NCBI RefSeq assembly: GCF_002428305.1
Contig: NZ_DIVJ01000034.1
Location: 59,293 to 99,547, forward strand
Origin: Flavobacterium sp. UBA6135
GTDB taxonomy: Bacteria > Bacteroidota > Bacteroidia > Flavobacteriales > Flavobacteriaceae
Length of the DNA: 40,255 nucleotides
Direction: 5' to 3'
The position numbers and the translations under genes were made by a program. Shown one piece after another: positions 32,163 through 40,255 of the stretch. The notes beneath the pieces are model-generated. The model saw nothing but the letters and a program-made list of their open reading frames with translations, was not told where the DNA came from and made no database searches. Numbering within the stretch: the stretch's first letter is position 1; each line of letters begins with the position of its first letter.

Positions 32163-34133
32163 ATGAGAATTATTCTTATTATAGTTGTGATTTTATTTTC
32201 TTCTTCAGTGAAGTCACAAACTAGATTAGGTTCAATTGGAGGAGTAAAAAAGGGAGAAGAAAATGAAAGTGCTAAAAAGAAAGAAGCATCTCAGTCAATG
32301 GTTTTAGAGGATGCTAAAATAGAGCAGTATCAAATTTTCACTATTGAGCGAGATACCACAGTTGTAGATACTTCGCTTACAATTAAAAAGGAATACAGTT
32401 ATAATTATTTAAGAAGAGATATTTTTGGTTTATTGCCTTTTGCTAATGAAGGATATGTTTATACTGTCTTAGATTATGGATTAAATTCCTATACCACTTT
32501 CCCTGAAATGGGTTTCAAAGCCAAGCATTTTGGTTATATGGATCCAGAAGATATCTCTTATTATAAAGTAGCAACCCCTTTGACTGAGTTGTATTTCAAA
32601 ACCGTGATGGAGCAAGGTCAATCACTAGATGCCTTTATTACTCTCAATACTTCAGAACGATTAAATTTTTCAATGGCTTATAAAGGATTACGTTCTTTAG
32701 GTAAATATGTAAATCAATTAGCCAGTAATGGTAATTTTCGATTTACAACCAATTATACCAATCCAAACGAGCGTTATCATTTACAAGCACACTTTACATC
32801 ACAAGATTTTTCTAACGGTGAAAACGGAGGTATAGTAAGAACCAATGATTTTGAAAGTGATGATGAAGATTTTAAAAATAGGGTTCGACTGCAGGTTTTT
32901 TTTGAAGATGCTACCAGCTTTTTGAAGGGAAATCGTTATTTTATCAATCATTCCTATCATTTGACAAATTCAAAAAGCGATTCAAAACTGACCTTATTGC
33001 ATCAATTTAATTATGAACACAAGTTTTTTGAGTTCAAACAACGCACTCTTTCCACAACAATTATAACTGATGAAGGTTCCGTTACAATTAATCGACTCGG
33101 AGATTCGTATCGTTTATCCAATATCAATGATCAAACCCGGTACAATCGTATGTATAATAAGTTTGGAGCTTCCTATGAACATAAAGTTTTAGGTAGTTTT
33201 GTTTTTTTTACTGAAGACTTTAGATTCAATCAATATTACAATAGGGTATTGCTTTTGTCTGACACTACGATACCAAGTACCTATAGTGATGAGATAACTA
33301 CAATTGGTGGTCAGTATTCCTATCGAAAAGGAGATTTGAACGGTAAAGCGATACTAACTCAAACATTGTCTAATCAAGATTTATCTTCTTTGGATTTGCA
33401 ATTAGCGTATCAATTTTTAGAGTCGTATACATTGGATTTTCACTACCAGGCCATGACGCAAATGCCTGATAATACCTATGTTTTTTTTCAAAGTAATTAT
33501 GTGACTTACAATTGGAACAACTCGTTTAAAAACGAGAAAGTTCAAAATATAAAAATTAAAGCAACTACACCTTGGATCAATGCTACCGCACAGTTTACTT
33601 CAATTAATGATTTTTTATATTTCAGTAATGATGATCCAACAGCTGTTCAATTGCTTGTTACTCCCAAACAGTTTGACCAAAGCGTTACTTATTTTTCGTT
33701 AAAAGCTGAAAAAGAATTTAAGTTCAGAAATTTTGCTCTTGATAATACCCTCTTATATCAAAAAACCGATCAGTCTGAAGTAGTTTTGAATGTGCCGGAA
33801 CTGGTTTTGAGAAATACGTTTTATTATTCCAATCATTTTTTCAAAAAAGCCTTGTTTTTGCAAACCGGAGTAACCTTTACTTATTTTACAGATTATTATG
33901 CGGATGATTACAATCCGTTATTGGGGTCTTTTTTTGTACAAGATCAAAAGAAAATAGGTGGGTTTCCTATGTTTGATTATTTTATCAATGCAAAAATCAA
34001 ACAAGCCCGTTTGTTCTTGAAAGCAGAACATTTTAACTCGTCGTTTACTTCGTCTAATTTTTATACAGCACCTAATTATCCTTATCGTGATTTTATGGTG
34101 AGGTTTGGAATTATTTGGAATTTTTTCCAATAG
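32163..34133 (+). CDS. Putative outer-membrane porin (Porin_10-like)
   Basis: A 656-residue protein with a signal peptide (residues 1-18, ending VKSQ). A variable charged segment (about 25-50) follows, then a long series of amphipathic beta strands with many aromatic residues (for example TFPEMGFKAKHFGYMDPEDI near 115-135). The C-terminus FMVRFGIIWNFFQ ends in aromatic residues, as outer-membrane barrels do. It fits the putative-porin family of Bacteroidota, whose substrate is unknown. It is flanked upstream by a terminator and downstream by the CBS gene on the same strand with its own probable promoter. Confidence 0.82.
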   Translation: MRIILIIVVILFSSSVKSQTRLGSIGGVKKGEENESAKKKEASQSMVLEDAKIEQYQIFTIERDTTVVDTSLTIKKEYSYNYLRRDIFGLLPFANEGYVYTVLDYGLNSYTTFPEMGFKAKHFGYMDPEDISYYKVATPLTELYFKTVMEQGQSLDAFITLNTSERLNFSMAYKGLRSLGKYVNQLASNGNFRFTTNYTNPNERYHLQAHFTSQDFSNGENGGIVRTNDFESDDEDFKNRVRLQVFFEDATSFLKGNRYFINHSYHLTNSKSDSKLTLLHQFNYEHKFFEFKQRTLSTTIITDEGSVTINRLGDSYRLSNINDQTRYNRMYNKFGASYEHKVLGSFVFFTEDFRFNQYYNRVLLLSDTTIPSTYSDEITTIGGQYSYRKGDLNGKAILTQTLSNQDLSSLDLQLAYQFLESYTLDFHYQAMTQMPDNTYVFFQSNYVTYNWNNSFKNEKVQNIKIKATTPWINATAQFTSINDFLYFSNDDPTAVQLLVTPKQFDQSVTYFSLKAEKEFKFRNFALDNTLLYQKTDQSEVVLNVPELVLRNTFYYSNHFFKKALFLQTGVTFTYFTDYYADDYNPLLGSFFVQDQKKIGGFPMFDYFINAKIKQARLFLKAEHFNSSFTSSNFYTAPNYPYRDFMVRFGIIWNFFQ

Positions 34134-34137
34134 TAGA

Positions 34138-34172
34138 TTGAACGGACTTATTAAATAATTTAATTACCTTTA
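34138..34172 (+). promoter_or_regulatory. Probable promoter of the cystathionine beta-synthase gene
   Basis: TTG (34138-34140) and TACCTTTA (34165-34172, one mismatch from TAnnTTTG) are separated by 24 nt. The ATG at 34191 is 18 nt further downstream. The same -7 variant precedes the aromatic amino acid hydroxylase gene. Confidence 0.4.
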
Positions 34173-34190
34173 TTAAATAGAACTACAAAA

Positions 34191-35552
34191 ATGAAATTTG
34201 CAAAAAATATATTAGAAACAATCGGGAATACTCCTTTGGTTAAAATCAATAAAATTACCAGTGAATTGGACTGTTTGGTACTGGCCAAAGTTGAAACATT
34301 CAATCCCGGTAATTCTGTCAAAGACCGAATGGCTGTAAAAATGATAGAAGATGCTGAAGCTGATGGAAGGTTACAACCGGGTGGGACAATTATTGAAGGT
34401 ACTTCTGGAAATACAGGAATGGGACTTGCTTTAGGGGCTATCGTCAAAGGATATAAATTAATTTGTGTTATTACAGACAAACAATCCAAAGAAAAGATGG
34501 ATATTTTGCGAGCTGTTGGAGCCAAAGTGATTGTTTGTCCAACCGATGTAGAGCCCGAAGATCCAAGATCGTATTACTCTGTTTCGAAACGATTGGGTAC
34601 TGAAATTCCAAATTCTTGGTACGTAAATCAATATGACAATCCAAGTAATGCAATAGCTCATTATGAACAAACGGCTCCTGAAATTTGGGAACAGACCGAT
34701 GGAAAAATCACCCATTTTGTTGTTGGTGTAGGAACAGGAGGGACCATTTCCGGAGTGGCAAAATATTTAAAAGAACGCAATCCGGCAGTTAAAATTTGGG
34801 GTATTGATACCTATGGTTCCGTATTTAAAAAATACCATGAAACCGGCATATTTGATGAGAATGAAATTTATTCGTATATCACAGAAGGAATAGGTGAAGA
34901 TATTTTGCCAAAGAATGTTGACTTTTCTTTAATTGACGGTTTTACAAAAGTAACCGATAAGGATGCTGCAGTTTATACCCGTAGGTTAGCTCTAGAAGAA
35001 GGAATTTTTGTTGGGAATTCTGCCGGAGCAGCTATAAAAGGGGTTTTACAGCTAAAAGAACATTTTAAACCTGAAGATGTAGTTGTGGTATTATTTCATG
35101 ATTCGGGAAGCCGTTATGTAGGCAAAATGTTTAATGACGATTGGATGCGGGAGCGTGGCTTCTTAGATGAGGAAGTTGCGAAAGCTTCCGATTTAATTAA
35201 ATCGCATAGCGATAAACCTTTAGTCATTGTTCGCACAGAAGAATTGGTTTCACATGCCATTGAACGTTTGAAAAAATACAACATTTCTCAAATTCCTGTT
35301 ATTGACACTACTGGATTTGTAGGTTCCATTGATGAATCAGATTTGTTTAAAAGTTATTTTTCAGATAAAAATATCGCGGAAAAACCAATCAAAGAAATCA
35401 TGGGTAAGCCGTATCCGATAGTTCATGAAAATACCCCTATTGAAGAAGTTTCAAAACTGATAAGCAAAGACAATCAAGCAGTTTTAGTAGAAATGGCTAA
35501 TAAAAAATACCATATTATTACCAAGCATGATATTATAAGTTCGATCAACTAA
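34191..35552 (+). CDS. Cystathionine beta-synthase with two CBS domains
   Basis: A 453-residue fold-type II PLP enzyme. It begins with ETIGNTPLVKIN. The cofactor lysine is K44 in NPGNSVKDRMA. The substrate loop EGTSGNTGMGLA is at about 69-80, and the phosphate-binding GVGTGGTISG further on. The C-terminal third (about 325-453) holds two CBS repeats (LVIVRTEELVSHAIERLKKY, QIPVID; PIVHENTPIEEVSKLI). This layout fits cystathionine beta-synthase (homocysteine plus serine to cystathionine). A cysteine-synthase-like activity cannot be excluded. CBS domains often sense adenosyl ligands; whether they do here is unknown. A hairpin terminator follows. Confidence 0.9.
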   Translation: MKFAKNILETIGNTPLVKINKITSELDCLVLAKVETFNPGNSVKDRMAVKMIEDAEADGRLQPGGTIIEGTSGNTGMGLALGAIVKGYKLICVITDKQSKEKMDILRAVGAKVIVCPTDVEPEDPRSYYSVSKRLGTEIPNSWYVNQYDNPSNAIAHYEQTAPEIWEQTDGKITHFVVGVGTGGTISGVAKYLKERNPAVKIWGIDTYGSVFKKYHETGIFDENEIYSYITEGIGEDILPKNVDFSLIDGFTKVTDKDAAVYTRRLALEEGIFVGNSAGAAIKGVLQLKEHFKPEDVVVVLFHDSGSRYVGKMFNDDWMRERGFLDEEVAKASDLIKSHSDKPLVIVRTEELVSHAIERLKKYNISQIPVIDTTGFVGSIDESDLFKSYFSDKNIAEKPIKEIMGKPYPIVHENTPIEEVSKLISKDNQAVLVEMANKKYHIITKHDIISSIN

Positions 35553-35575
35553 TAGCACTTTCCCTTTAAAAAAAT

Positions 35576-35609
35576 AATCCCTGAGTTTATACATTCAGGG
35601 ATTTTTTTG
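35576..35609 (+). terminator. Terminator after the CBS gene
   Basis: AATCCCTGA (35576-35584) pairs with TCAGGGATT (35595-35603), followed by a run of seven T. Confidence 0.9.
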
Positions 35610-35656
35610 TATTTTAGTAGTTCAAATTAGTAATCGCCAAAAAAATAGTATACGCC

Positions 35657-36937
35657 ATGAAAGAAGATTTTCTACATTATGTGTGGCATTTTAAAAAATT
35701 TAAGTTCACACAGTTACACACTTTTCAAAACCAAGAACTCTCTATTCTTCATACGGGTTATTATTTAAAGCAATCCGGACCGGATTTTTTTAATGCCCAA
35801 TTACTTATTGACAATCAAAAATGGGCAGGAAATATTGAAATACATTTAAAATCTTCCGATTGGTATGTTCACCATCACGAAAACGATTCCAATTATGACA
35901 ATGTGATTTTGCATGTGGTTTGGGAACACGATGTTGAAATTTATCGAAAGAATACTACTGTAATTCCTGTTTTGGAATTGAAGCATTATGTTGATGCCTC
36001 CGTTTTGGAGAATTACAAGCAATTGGTGGCTACCAAATCATGGATAAATTGTGAAAATCAATTAAAAAATATACCGAAGTTTACCCTTTCTCACTGGGTA
36101 GAGCGATTGTATGTGGAGCGATTGGAACAAAAAACGAATGAATTGGAACTGGTTTTAATGAAAACTACTACTAATTGGGAGTATGTTTTTTACATTTCGT
36201 TGGCAAGAAGTTTTGGATTGAATACCAACGGCATTTCTTTTCAGGAACTTTTGCTTTCAATACCTTTTTCGGTTCTAAAAAAAGAGCAACATGATTTATT
36301 GGCTTTAGAAGCTCTGTTTTTTGGAAGAGTCGGATTATTAGAACATTATTTTGAAGATAACTATTATCATGATTTAAAAAATAAATGGCACTTTTTGGTT
36401 CACAAATACCAATTGCAACCCACTTCTATTGTAGCTCCTGAATTTTTTAAGCACCGACCTGATAATTTTCCAACCATTCGTTTGGCTCAATTGGCTCAAT
36501 TGCTTCATCGGGAATCTAATTTGATGCAACGTTGTTTGGATGCTAATTCACTTTCAGAATTTTATATGATATTCACTATTCAAGTTTCCGACTATTGGAA
36601 AACGCATTATACTTTTGATCATGCAAGTACTTTTAAGTCAAAATCACTTTCAAAAAGTTTTATTGATTTGTTGTTATTGAATTGTGTTTTGCCTATAAAA
36701 TTCAGTTACTCAAAAAGCAAAGGGACACAAAATAGTGAAGAGTTACTTGCACTGGCTCTAGAAATTAAATCAGAAAAGAACCGCATCATTGAAAAATTCG
36801 AACAATTTGGATTACAGTCCAGCTCTAGCTTGCATTCTCAGGCCTTACTACATTTGAAAAGCAAGTATTGCAATCAAAATAAATGTTTGCAGTGTGAAAT
36901 TGGCAAAAACTTAATTAACTTTACCTCACCAAAATAA
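35657..36937 (+). CDS. DUF2851 family protein
   Basis: A 426-residue protein, probably cytoplasmic, of a conserved Bacteroidota family with no assigned function. The N-terminal part has G41-P42-D43, then E61-I62-H63 in AGNIEIHLKSSDWYVHHH, a spacing that recalls PD-(D/E)xK nucleases with the lysine replaced by histidine. A histidine cluster follows (H72-H74). The C-terminus has C405-x4-C410-x2-C413 (YCNQNKCLQCEIG), and C132, C293 and C343 are other cysteines that could complete a metal or iron-sulfur site. A helical middle contains RPDNFPTIRLAQLAQLL. It is first in a three-gene operon with a membrane protein (5 bp) and a PspC-like protein. Confidence 0.85.
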   Translation: MKEDFLHYVWHFKKFKFTQLHTFQNQELSILHTGYYLKQSGPDFFNAQLLIDNQKWAGNIEIHLKSSDWYVHHHENDSNYDNVILHVVWEHDVEIYRKNTTVIPVLELKHYVDASVLENYKQLVATKSWINCENQLKNIPKFTLSHWVERLYVERLEQKTNELELVLMKTTTNWEYVFYISLARSFGLNTNGISFQELLLSIPFSVLKKEQHDLLALEALFFGRVGLLEHYFEDNYYHDLKNKWHFLVHKYQLQPTSIVAPEFFKHRPDNFPTIRLAQLAQLLHRESNLMQRCLDANSLSEFYMIFTIQVSDYWKTHYTFDHASTFKSKSLSKSFIDLLLLNCVLPIKFSYSKSKGTQNSEELLALALEIKSEKNRIIEKFEQFGLQSSSSLHSQALLHLKSKYCNQNKCLQCEIGKNLINFTSPK

Positions 36938-36942
36938 TTCAC

Positions 36943-37365
36943 ATGGAAACTTCTCCAAAAAAACTAACGTTTCTTCAAAAAGTTGCCAAGTATTTCAAGC
37001 GATTTCTTTTTGCTATGGTTTTAGTTGTGATTGCTTTTTTTACTTTTATATATTACGTGCCTTATTCCGAAGGTTTTCGTTCGGGTGAATTAATCAAAAT
37101 TAGCAGAAAAGGTATGGTGTTTAAAACATGGGAGGGCGAAATGAGTCAAGGGATTTCGGGAGCTCAAATTTTTAAGTTTTCCATTGCAAATAAAGAAAAA
37201 CAAGTGGTTTCCGATTTGGAAAAATATCAAGGGAAGTATGTGAAATTGACCTATGTTGAGAGATATCGAGCCTTTTCCTGGTGGGGAGACACACGTTATT
37301 TTGTGACTCAAGTAGAAGAAGAAGATTCACCATTTGTTCGACCTAAACAAAATTCAGAACAATGA
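36943..37365 (+). CDS. Single-pass membrane protein, unknown function
   Basis: A 140-residue protein with a short basic start, one membrane helix (about residues 17-38: FLFAMVLVVIAFFTFIYYV) and a soluble domain with GELIKISRKGMVFKTWEGEM, KQVVSDLEKYQGKYVKLTYV and RAFSWWGDTRYFVTQVE, probably a small beta-barrel outside the cytoplasm. Similar flavobacterial proteins are sometimes labelled 6-phosphogluconate dehydrogenase, but nothing in this sequence supports that enzyme. It lies 5 bp after the DUF2851 gene and overlaps the PspC-like gene by 4 bp (ATGA). Confidence 0.8.
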   Translation: METSPKKLTFLQKVAKYFKRFLFAMVLVVIAFFTFIYYVPYSEGFRSGELIKISRKGMVFKTWEGEMSQGISGAQIFKFSIANKEKQVVSDLEKYQGKYVKLTYVERYRAFSWWGDTRYFVTQVEEEDSPFVRPKQNSEQ

Positions 37366-37589
37366 GTTGGATAAAAACAATGCGGCATTTTTTTGAAAAG
37401 TATGGATTTCATGTGTCTTCTCGTGTAGCAGATCGATTAGGCATGAGGGCTACTAACGTACGGTTGTTTTTTATTTATAGTACTTTCTTTACAGCCGGAC
37501 TTTGGTTTTTTGTATATCTCACCTTGGCGTTTTGGTTAAAGCTTAAGGATATGATATATACCAAAAGAAGTTCCGTCTTCGATTTGTAG
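37362..37589 (+). CDS. PspC-domain small membrane protein
   Basis: A 75-residue protein matching the PspC fold: an amphipathic start (FFEKYGFHVSSRVADRLGM), RATNVRLFFIYSTFFTAGLW, and a membrane segment (about residues 33-57). PspC domains belong to phage-shock envelope-stress systems, but no pspA or other psp gene is nearby. Its ATG overlaps the preceding stop (ATGA), so translation is likely coupled to the upstream membrane protein. Confidence 0.85.
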   Translation: MSWIKTMRHFFEKYGFHVSSRVADRLGMRATNVRLFFIYSTFFTAGLWFFVYLTLAFWLKLKDMIYTKRSSVFDL

Positions 37590-37675
37590 ATTATTCTTAA
37601 AAAACTGTCTTAACTTTTTTTTAAAAGCATTTTTTTTCGCATATTGCTGTCCTATTTAAATAAACCACCACTTTT

Positions 37676-39172
37676 ATGAAAAAAGTAACGCTACTATTAG
37701 CCTTATTATTACCCATTTTTTCGTTTGCACAAGAACGAGGATTAGATGAAAAAATTAATGATATAATTCAGCCGGCAGTAGATGCATTAGCGGCTGTATT
37801 TTTTTATAAACCTCTTTCTTTTATAGGTTTTGAAATGCCTTTGGTTGTTTTGTGGTTGGTAATTGGAGCTACTTTTTTTACCCTTTACATGGGTTTTATC
37901 AATTTAAAAGGAATCAAACATGCTTTTCAGTTAATTCGAGGTGACTATGACAAACCGGAAGATGAGGGAGAAGTTTCTCACTTTCAAGCTTTGGTTACCG
38001 CATTATCGGGTACTGTTGGTTTAGGAAATATTGCCGGTGTGGCTGTTGCAGTAACTATCGGTGGAGCCGGAGCCACTTTTTGGATGATATTGGCCGGATT
38101 TTTAGGAATGTCTTCCAAATTTGTAGAGTGTACCTTAGGGGTTAAATACCGAAAATTGAATGATTTAGGCGAGGTTTCCGGAGGCCCGATGTATTATTTG
38201 TCAGAAGGATTGCGAAGAAGAGGTAAAGCCGGTTTAGGAAAAGTTTTAGCTGTTGTTTTTGCAGTTCTTGCAGTTGGAGGTTCCTTTGGTGGTGGAAACA
38301 TGTTTCAAGCCAATCAATCATTCGCTCAATTGGCCAATGTATTTCCTTTTTTTGAAGGAAAAGGATTTTGGTACGGTTTGGTTATCGCCTTTTTTGTGGG
38401 GATAGTCATAATTGGGGGTATCAAGAAAATTGCTAATGTTACGGATAAAATAGTGCCTATGATGGTTATTTTATATATTGTTACATCTTTAATCATAATA
38501 ACCGTAAATATAAGTCATATTGGTGAAGCATTTGGTTTGATAATTGATGGAGCGTTTACCGCAGATGGTATTACCGGAGGGGTGATTGGAGTATTAGTTG
38601 TTGGTTTTCAACGAGCAGCTTTTTCAAACGAAGCTGGAGTTGGTTCTGCCGCGATTGCACATTCTGCCGTTAAAACGGATGAGCCGGTTAGCGAAGGAAT
38701 TGTTGCTTTATTAGAGCCGTTTGTTGATACCATTGTTGTTTGTACCATGACAGCCCTAGTATTGATTTTTTCAGGTTTTGCACAAGATACCCAAGGATTA
38801 GTTGGTTCTGCATTGACCTCTGCTGCTTTTAGTAGTGTGTTTCCGTGGTTCCAATACGTGTTGTTAGTTGCTATTATATTATTTGCTTTTTCTACGATGA
38901 TTTCCTGGTCGTATTATGGAATGAAATCATGGACGTATCTTTTTGGGAACACCAAGAAAATGGAAAACGTGTATAAATTACTTTTCTTAGTGTTTGTTGT
39001 TATTGGTTCTTCGGCCAGTTTAGGTGCGGTGATGGATTTTTCGGACATGATGATTTTAGGTATGGCATTTCCGAATATTTTAGGATTGTATTTCCTTTCT
39101 TCAGAAGTTAGAGATGATTTGAAAGATTATTTTAAACGTTTGAAGTCGGGTGAGATAAAAAAATACAATTAG
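37676..39172 (+). CDS. Alanine:cation symporter (AGCS family)
   Basis: A 498-residue inner-membrane transporter of the alanine or glycine:cation symporter family, which couples amino-acid uptake to sodium or proton flow. The hallmarks are VTALSGTVGLGNIAGVAVAV, GGPMYYLSEGL, GGNMFQANQSFAQLANVFP and FSNEAGVGSAAIAHSAV, with EPFVDTIVVCTMTALVL. About ten or eleven hydrophobic helices are visible. The N-terminus (MKKVTLLLALLLPIFSFAQE) looks like a cleavable signal peptide before the first transporter helix. It is monocistronic, with about 85 bp upstream and no clear consensus promoter. Confidence 0.95.
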   Translation: MKKVTLLLALLLPIFSFAQERGLDEKINDIIQPAVDALAAVFFYKPLSFIGFEMPLVVLWLVIGATFFTLYMGFINLKGIKHAFQLIRGDYDKPEDEGEVSHFQALVTALSGTVGLGNIAGVAVAVTIGGAGATFWMILAGFLGMSSKFVECTLGVKYRKLNDLGEVSGGPMYYLSEGLRRRGKAGLGKVLAVVFAVLAVGGSFGGGNMFQANQSFAQLANVFPFFEGKGFWYGLVIAFFVGIVIIGGIKKIANVTDKIVPMMVILYIVTSLIIITVNISHIGEAFGLIIDGAFTADGITGGVIGVLVVGFQRAAFSNEAGVGSAAIAHSAVKTDEPVSEGIVALLEPFVDTIVVCTMTALVLIFSGFAQDTQGLVGSALTSAAFSSVFPWFQYVLLVAIILFAFSTMISWSYYGMKSWTYLFGNTKKMENVYKLLFLVFVVIGSSASLGAVMDFSDMMILGMAFPNILGLYFLSSEVRDDLKDYFKRLKSGEIKKYN

Positions 39173-39266
39173 TTTTTTTATTCATCCTATACGTTATATT
39201 AAGTTTAATTATTAGTTTACACATGAGTTTTTAAAGAAGTTTTATTTAGTTGTAAATAAGTACGAT

Positions 39267-40136
39267 ATGAATTATAGATCCCTTTTTAGTTTTTCTTCTG
39301 ATCAACGAAAAGGGATTTTTGTTTTGTTGTTTTTAATTGTTGCTTTACAAGGAGCTTATTGGTTTTGGGTTTCAAAAACAGACAAAAAGCCAAGCACTAA
39401 ATCAAAAGCGGAATGGATGGCTATGCAAGTGTATATTGACAGCTTGAAAGAAGAATCTTCTAGTGCAACTCAGAAAATTTATCCATTTAATCCCAACTTT
39501 ATAACCGATTACAGAGGCTATCAATTAGGAATGACTACTGCGGAATTGGATCGTCTGTTTGCCTTCCGAAAAGAAAATAAGTATGTCAATTCTGCCAAGG
39601 AGTTTCAACAAGTCACCCAAGTTTCGGATAGTTTGCTTCAGGCGATTTCTCCTTATTTTAAATTTCCAAGTTGGGTCAGTCAACCAAAGGCTACTTTTAA
39701 GTTTAAAGATTATTCCAAACCAAAAAAGGAAGTGATTGTTCGCTTGGACATCAATCAAGCCAGTCAGGACGATTTAATTAAACTGTATGGTATTGGGCCA
39801 GCATTATCAGAACGAATTTTAAAGCAAAAAGAAATTTTTGGAGGATTTGTTTCCATGGATCAAATGGACGTTATTTGGGGTTTGTCGCCTGAGGTGGTAG
39901 AGAATCTCAAGAAACATTTTGAGGTACAACAACCGCCTGCTATTAAGAAGATTAAGATTAATGATTTATCAACAAAAGAGTTGGCTAAGTTTCCTTATTT
40001 CAACTATGCCATTTCTAAGGAGATTGTGACTTTCAGAAGCATGAATAATGGAATTAAAGGCATTGAGGATTTAACAAAAATTAAGGGATTTCCCGTTGAA
40101 AAATTAAATATTATTGCCTTATATTTGGAATTCTAA
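39267..40136 (+). CDS. Membrane-anchored helix-hairpin-helix protein (ComEA-like)
   Basis: A 289-residue protein with an N-terminal membrane segment (about residues 17-33) and three helix-hairpin-helix-like units. The first is around YPFNPNFITDYRGYQLGMTT (about 72-90). The second is the clearest: LDINQASQDDLIKLYGIGPA at about 160-180, like ComEA. The third is KINDLSTKELAKFPYF at about 230-245. ComEA proteins bind DNA non-specifically in the periplasm during uptake. Whether this one does is inferred from fold only; no competence gene is nearby. Confidence 0.85.
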   Translation: MNYRSLFSFSSDQRKGIFVLLFLIVALQGAYWFWVSKTDKKPSTKSKAEWMAMQVYIDSLKEESSSATQKIYPFNPNFITDYRGYQLGMTTAELDRLFAFRKENKYVNSAKEFQQVTQVSDSLLQAISPYFKFPSWVSQPKATFKFKDYSKPKKEVIVRLDINQASQDDLIKLYGIGPALSERILKQKEIFGGFVSMDQMDVIWGLSPEVVENLKKHFEVQQPPAIKKIKINDLSTKELAKFPYFNYAISKEIVTFRSMNNGIKGIEDLTKIKGFPVEKLNIIALYLEF

Positions 40137-40172
40137 AAAAATAACCCAAAAAGGGCAATACAATTTAATTAT

Positions 40173-40255
40173 ATGAATTCAATTTACTTCACAGAAGAGC
40201 ATCATTTGTTTAGAAAAACGCTACAAGATTTTTTACATAAAGAAGTGGTTCCTCA
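40173..40255 (+). CDS. Acyl-CoA dehydrogenase, N-terminus only (cut by window edge)
   Basis: The last 83 bases encode 27 residues beginning MNSIYFTEEHHLFRKTLQDF and continuing LHKEVVP. This resembles the N-terminal helix of acyl-CoA dehydrogenases (FTEEH-LFR...FL-KEV-P). The rest lies beyond the window, so flavin site and catalytic base cannot be checked. Confidence 0.7.
   Translation, partial: MNSIYFTEEHHLFRKTLQDFLHKEVVP

Noticed and set aside
34160..34525. 121-residue minus-strand frame over the start of the cystathionine beta-synthase gene
   Set aside because: It overlaps conserved catalytic codons (SVKDRMA region) and has no independent support.
36943..37365. 6-phosphogluconate dehydrogenase label for the 140-residue membrane protein
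   Set aside because: No Rossmann nucleotide-binding motif or dehydrogenase length; one membrane helix and a small soluble domain only.

Overview
The window looks like chromosomal DNA of a flavobacterium (Bacteroidota, most likely Flavobacteriaceae). The base composition is AT-rich. Several promoters fit the Bacteroidota pattern (TTG, about 19-23 nt, then TAnnTTTG), and Shine-Dalgarno sequences are largely absent. The gene content is also typical: a SusC/SusD pair, a T9SS sorting domain, GSCFA, DUF2851 and Porin_10-type proteins, and a flavobacterial-style LysRS. No rRNA, tRNA, CRISPR array, transposase or phage gene was seen. Family names are from recognition of motifs, not from database searches.

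Left part (1-9.7 kb): an outer-membrane beta-barrel protein with a carboxypeptidase-like N-terminal domain (151-2934). It is convergent with a tight minus-strand envelope cluster: M23 peptidase, MerR-like regulator, LemA, M48 peptidase (5804 down to 2965). This cluster is divergent from alaS. alaS is followed by a GSCFA-domain gene that is broken by a frameshift.

Middle part (9.7-23.9 kb): mostly metabolic and housekeeping genes. In order: a rhodanese; an aromatic amino acid hydroxylase with a long C-terminal extension; a DUF4136 lipoprotein; urocanate hydratase without the other hut genes; a small Cys-rich DUF5522 protein; a 114-residue HExxH protein; a PLP enzyme overlapping a glucosaminidase/LysM lipoprotein; hemL; two small periplasmic proteins; a small membrane protein; lysS; a lipoprotein with lipB; and rnhB. 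Heptanucleotide repeats flank hutU on both sides. One set forms a perfect 26-bp inverted repeat, the other an eight-unit direct array that supplies the last codons of the DUF5522 gene.

Right part (24-40.3 kb): a SusC-SusD-lipoprotein nutrient-uptake operon is followed by a strong terminator. Next comes a consensus promoter with an unusually long leader, then a secreted S8 peptidase with a T9SS sorting domain. These four genes prefer AGA for arginine, unlike the CGN-rich genes around them. After them come a putative porin, cystathionine beta-synthase, a DUF2851 / membrane protein / PspC operon, an alanine:cation symporter, a helix-hairpin-helix protein, and the start of an acyl-CoA dehydrogenase cut by the window edge.

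Most of the window is ordinary flavobacterial core genome. The parts most worth a second look are the DUF2851 protein (nuclease-like motif plus a cysteine cluster), the HExxH mini-protein, the uptake operon next to a secreted peptidase, the heptad repeats around hutU, the promoter far upstream of the peptidase gene, and the frameshift in the GSCFA gene.
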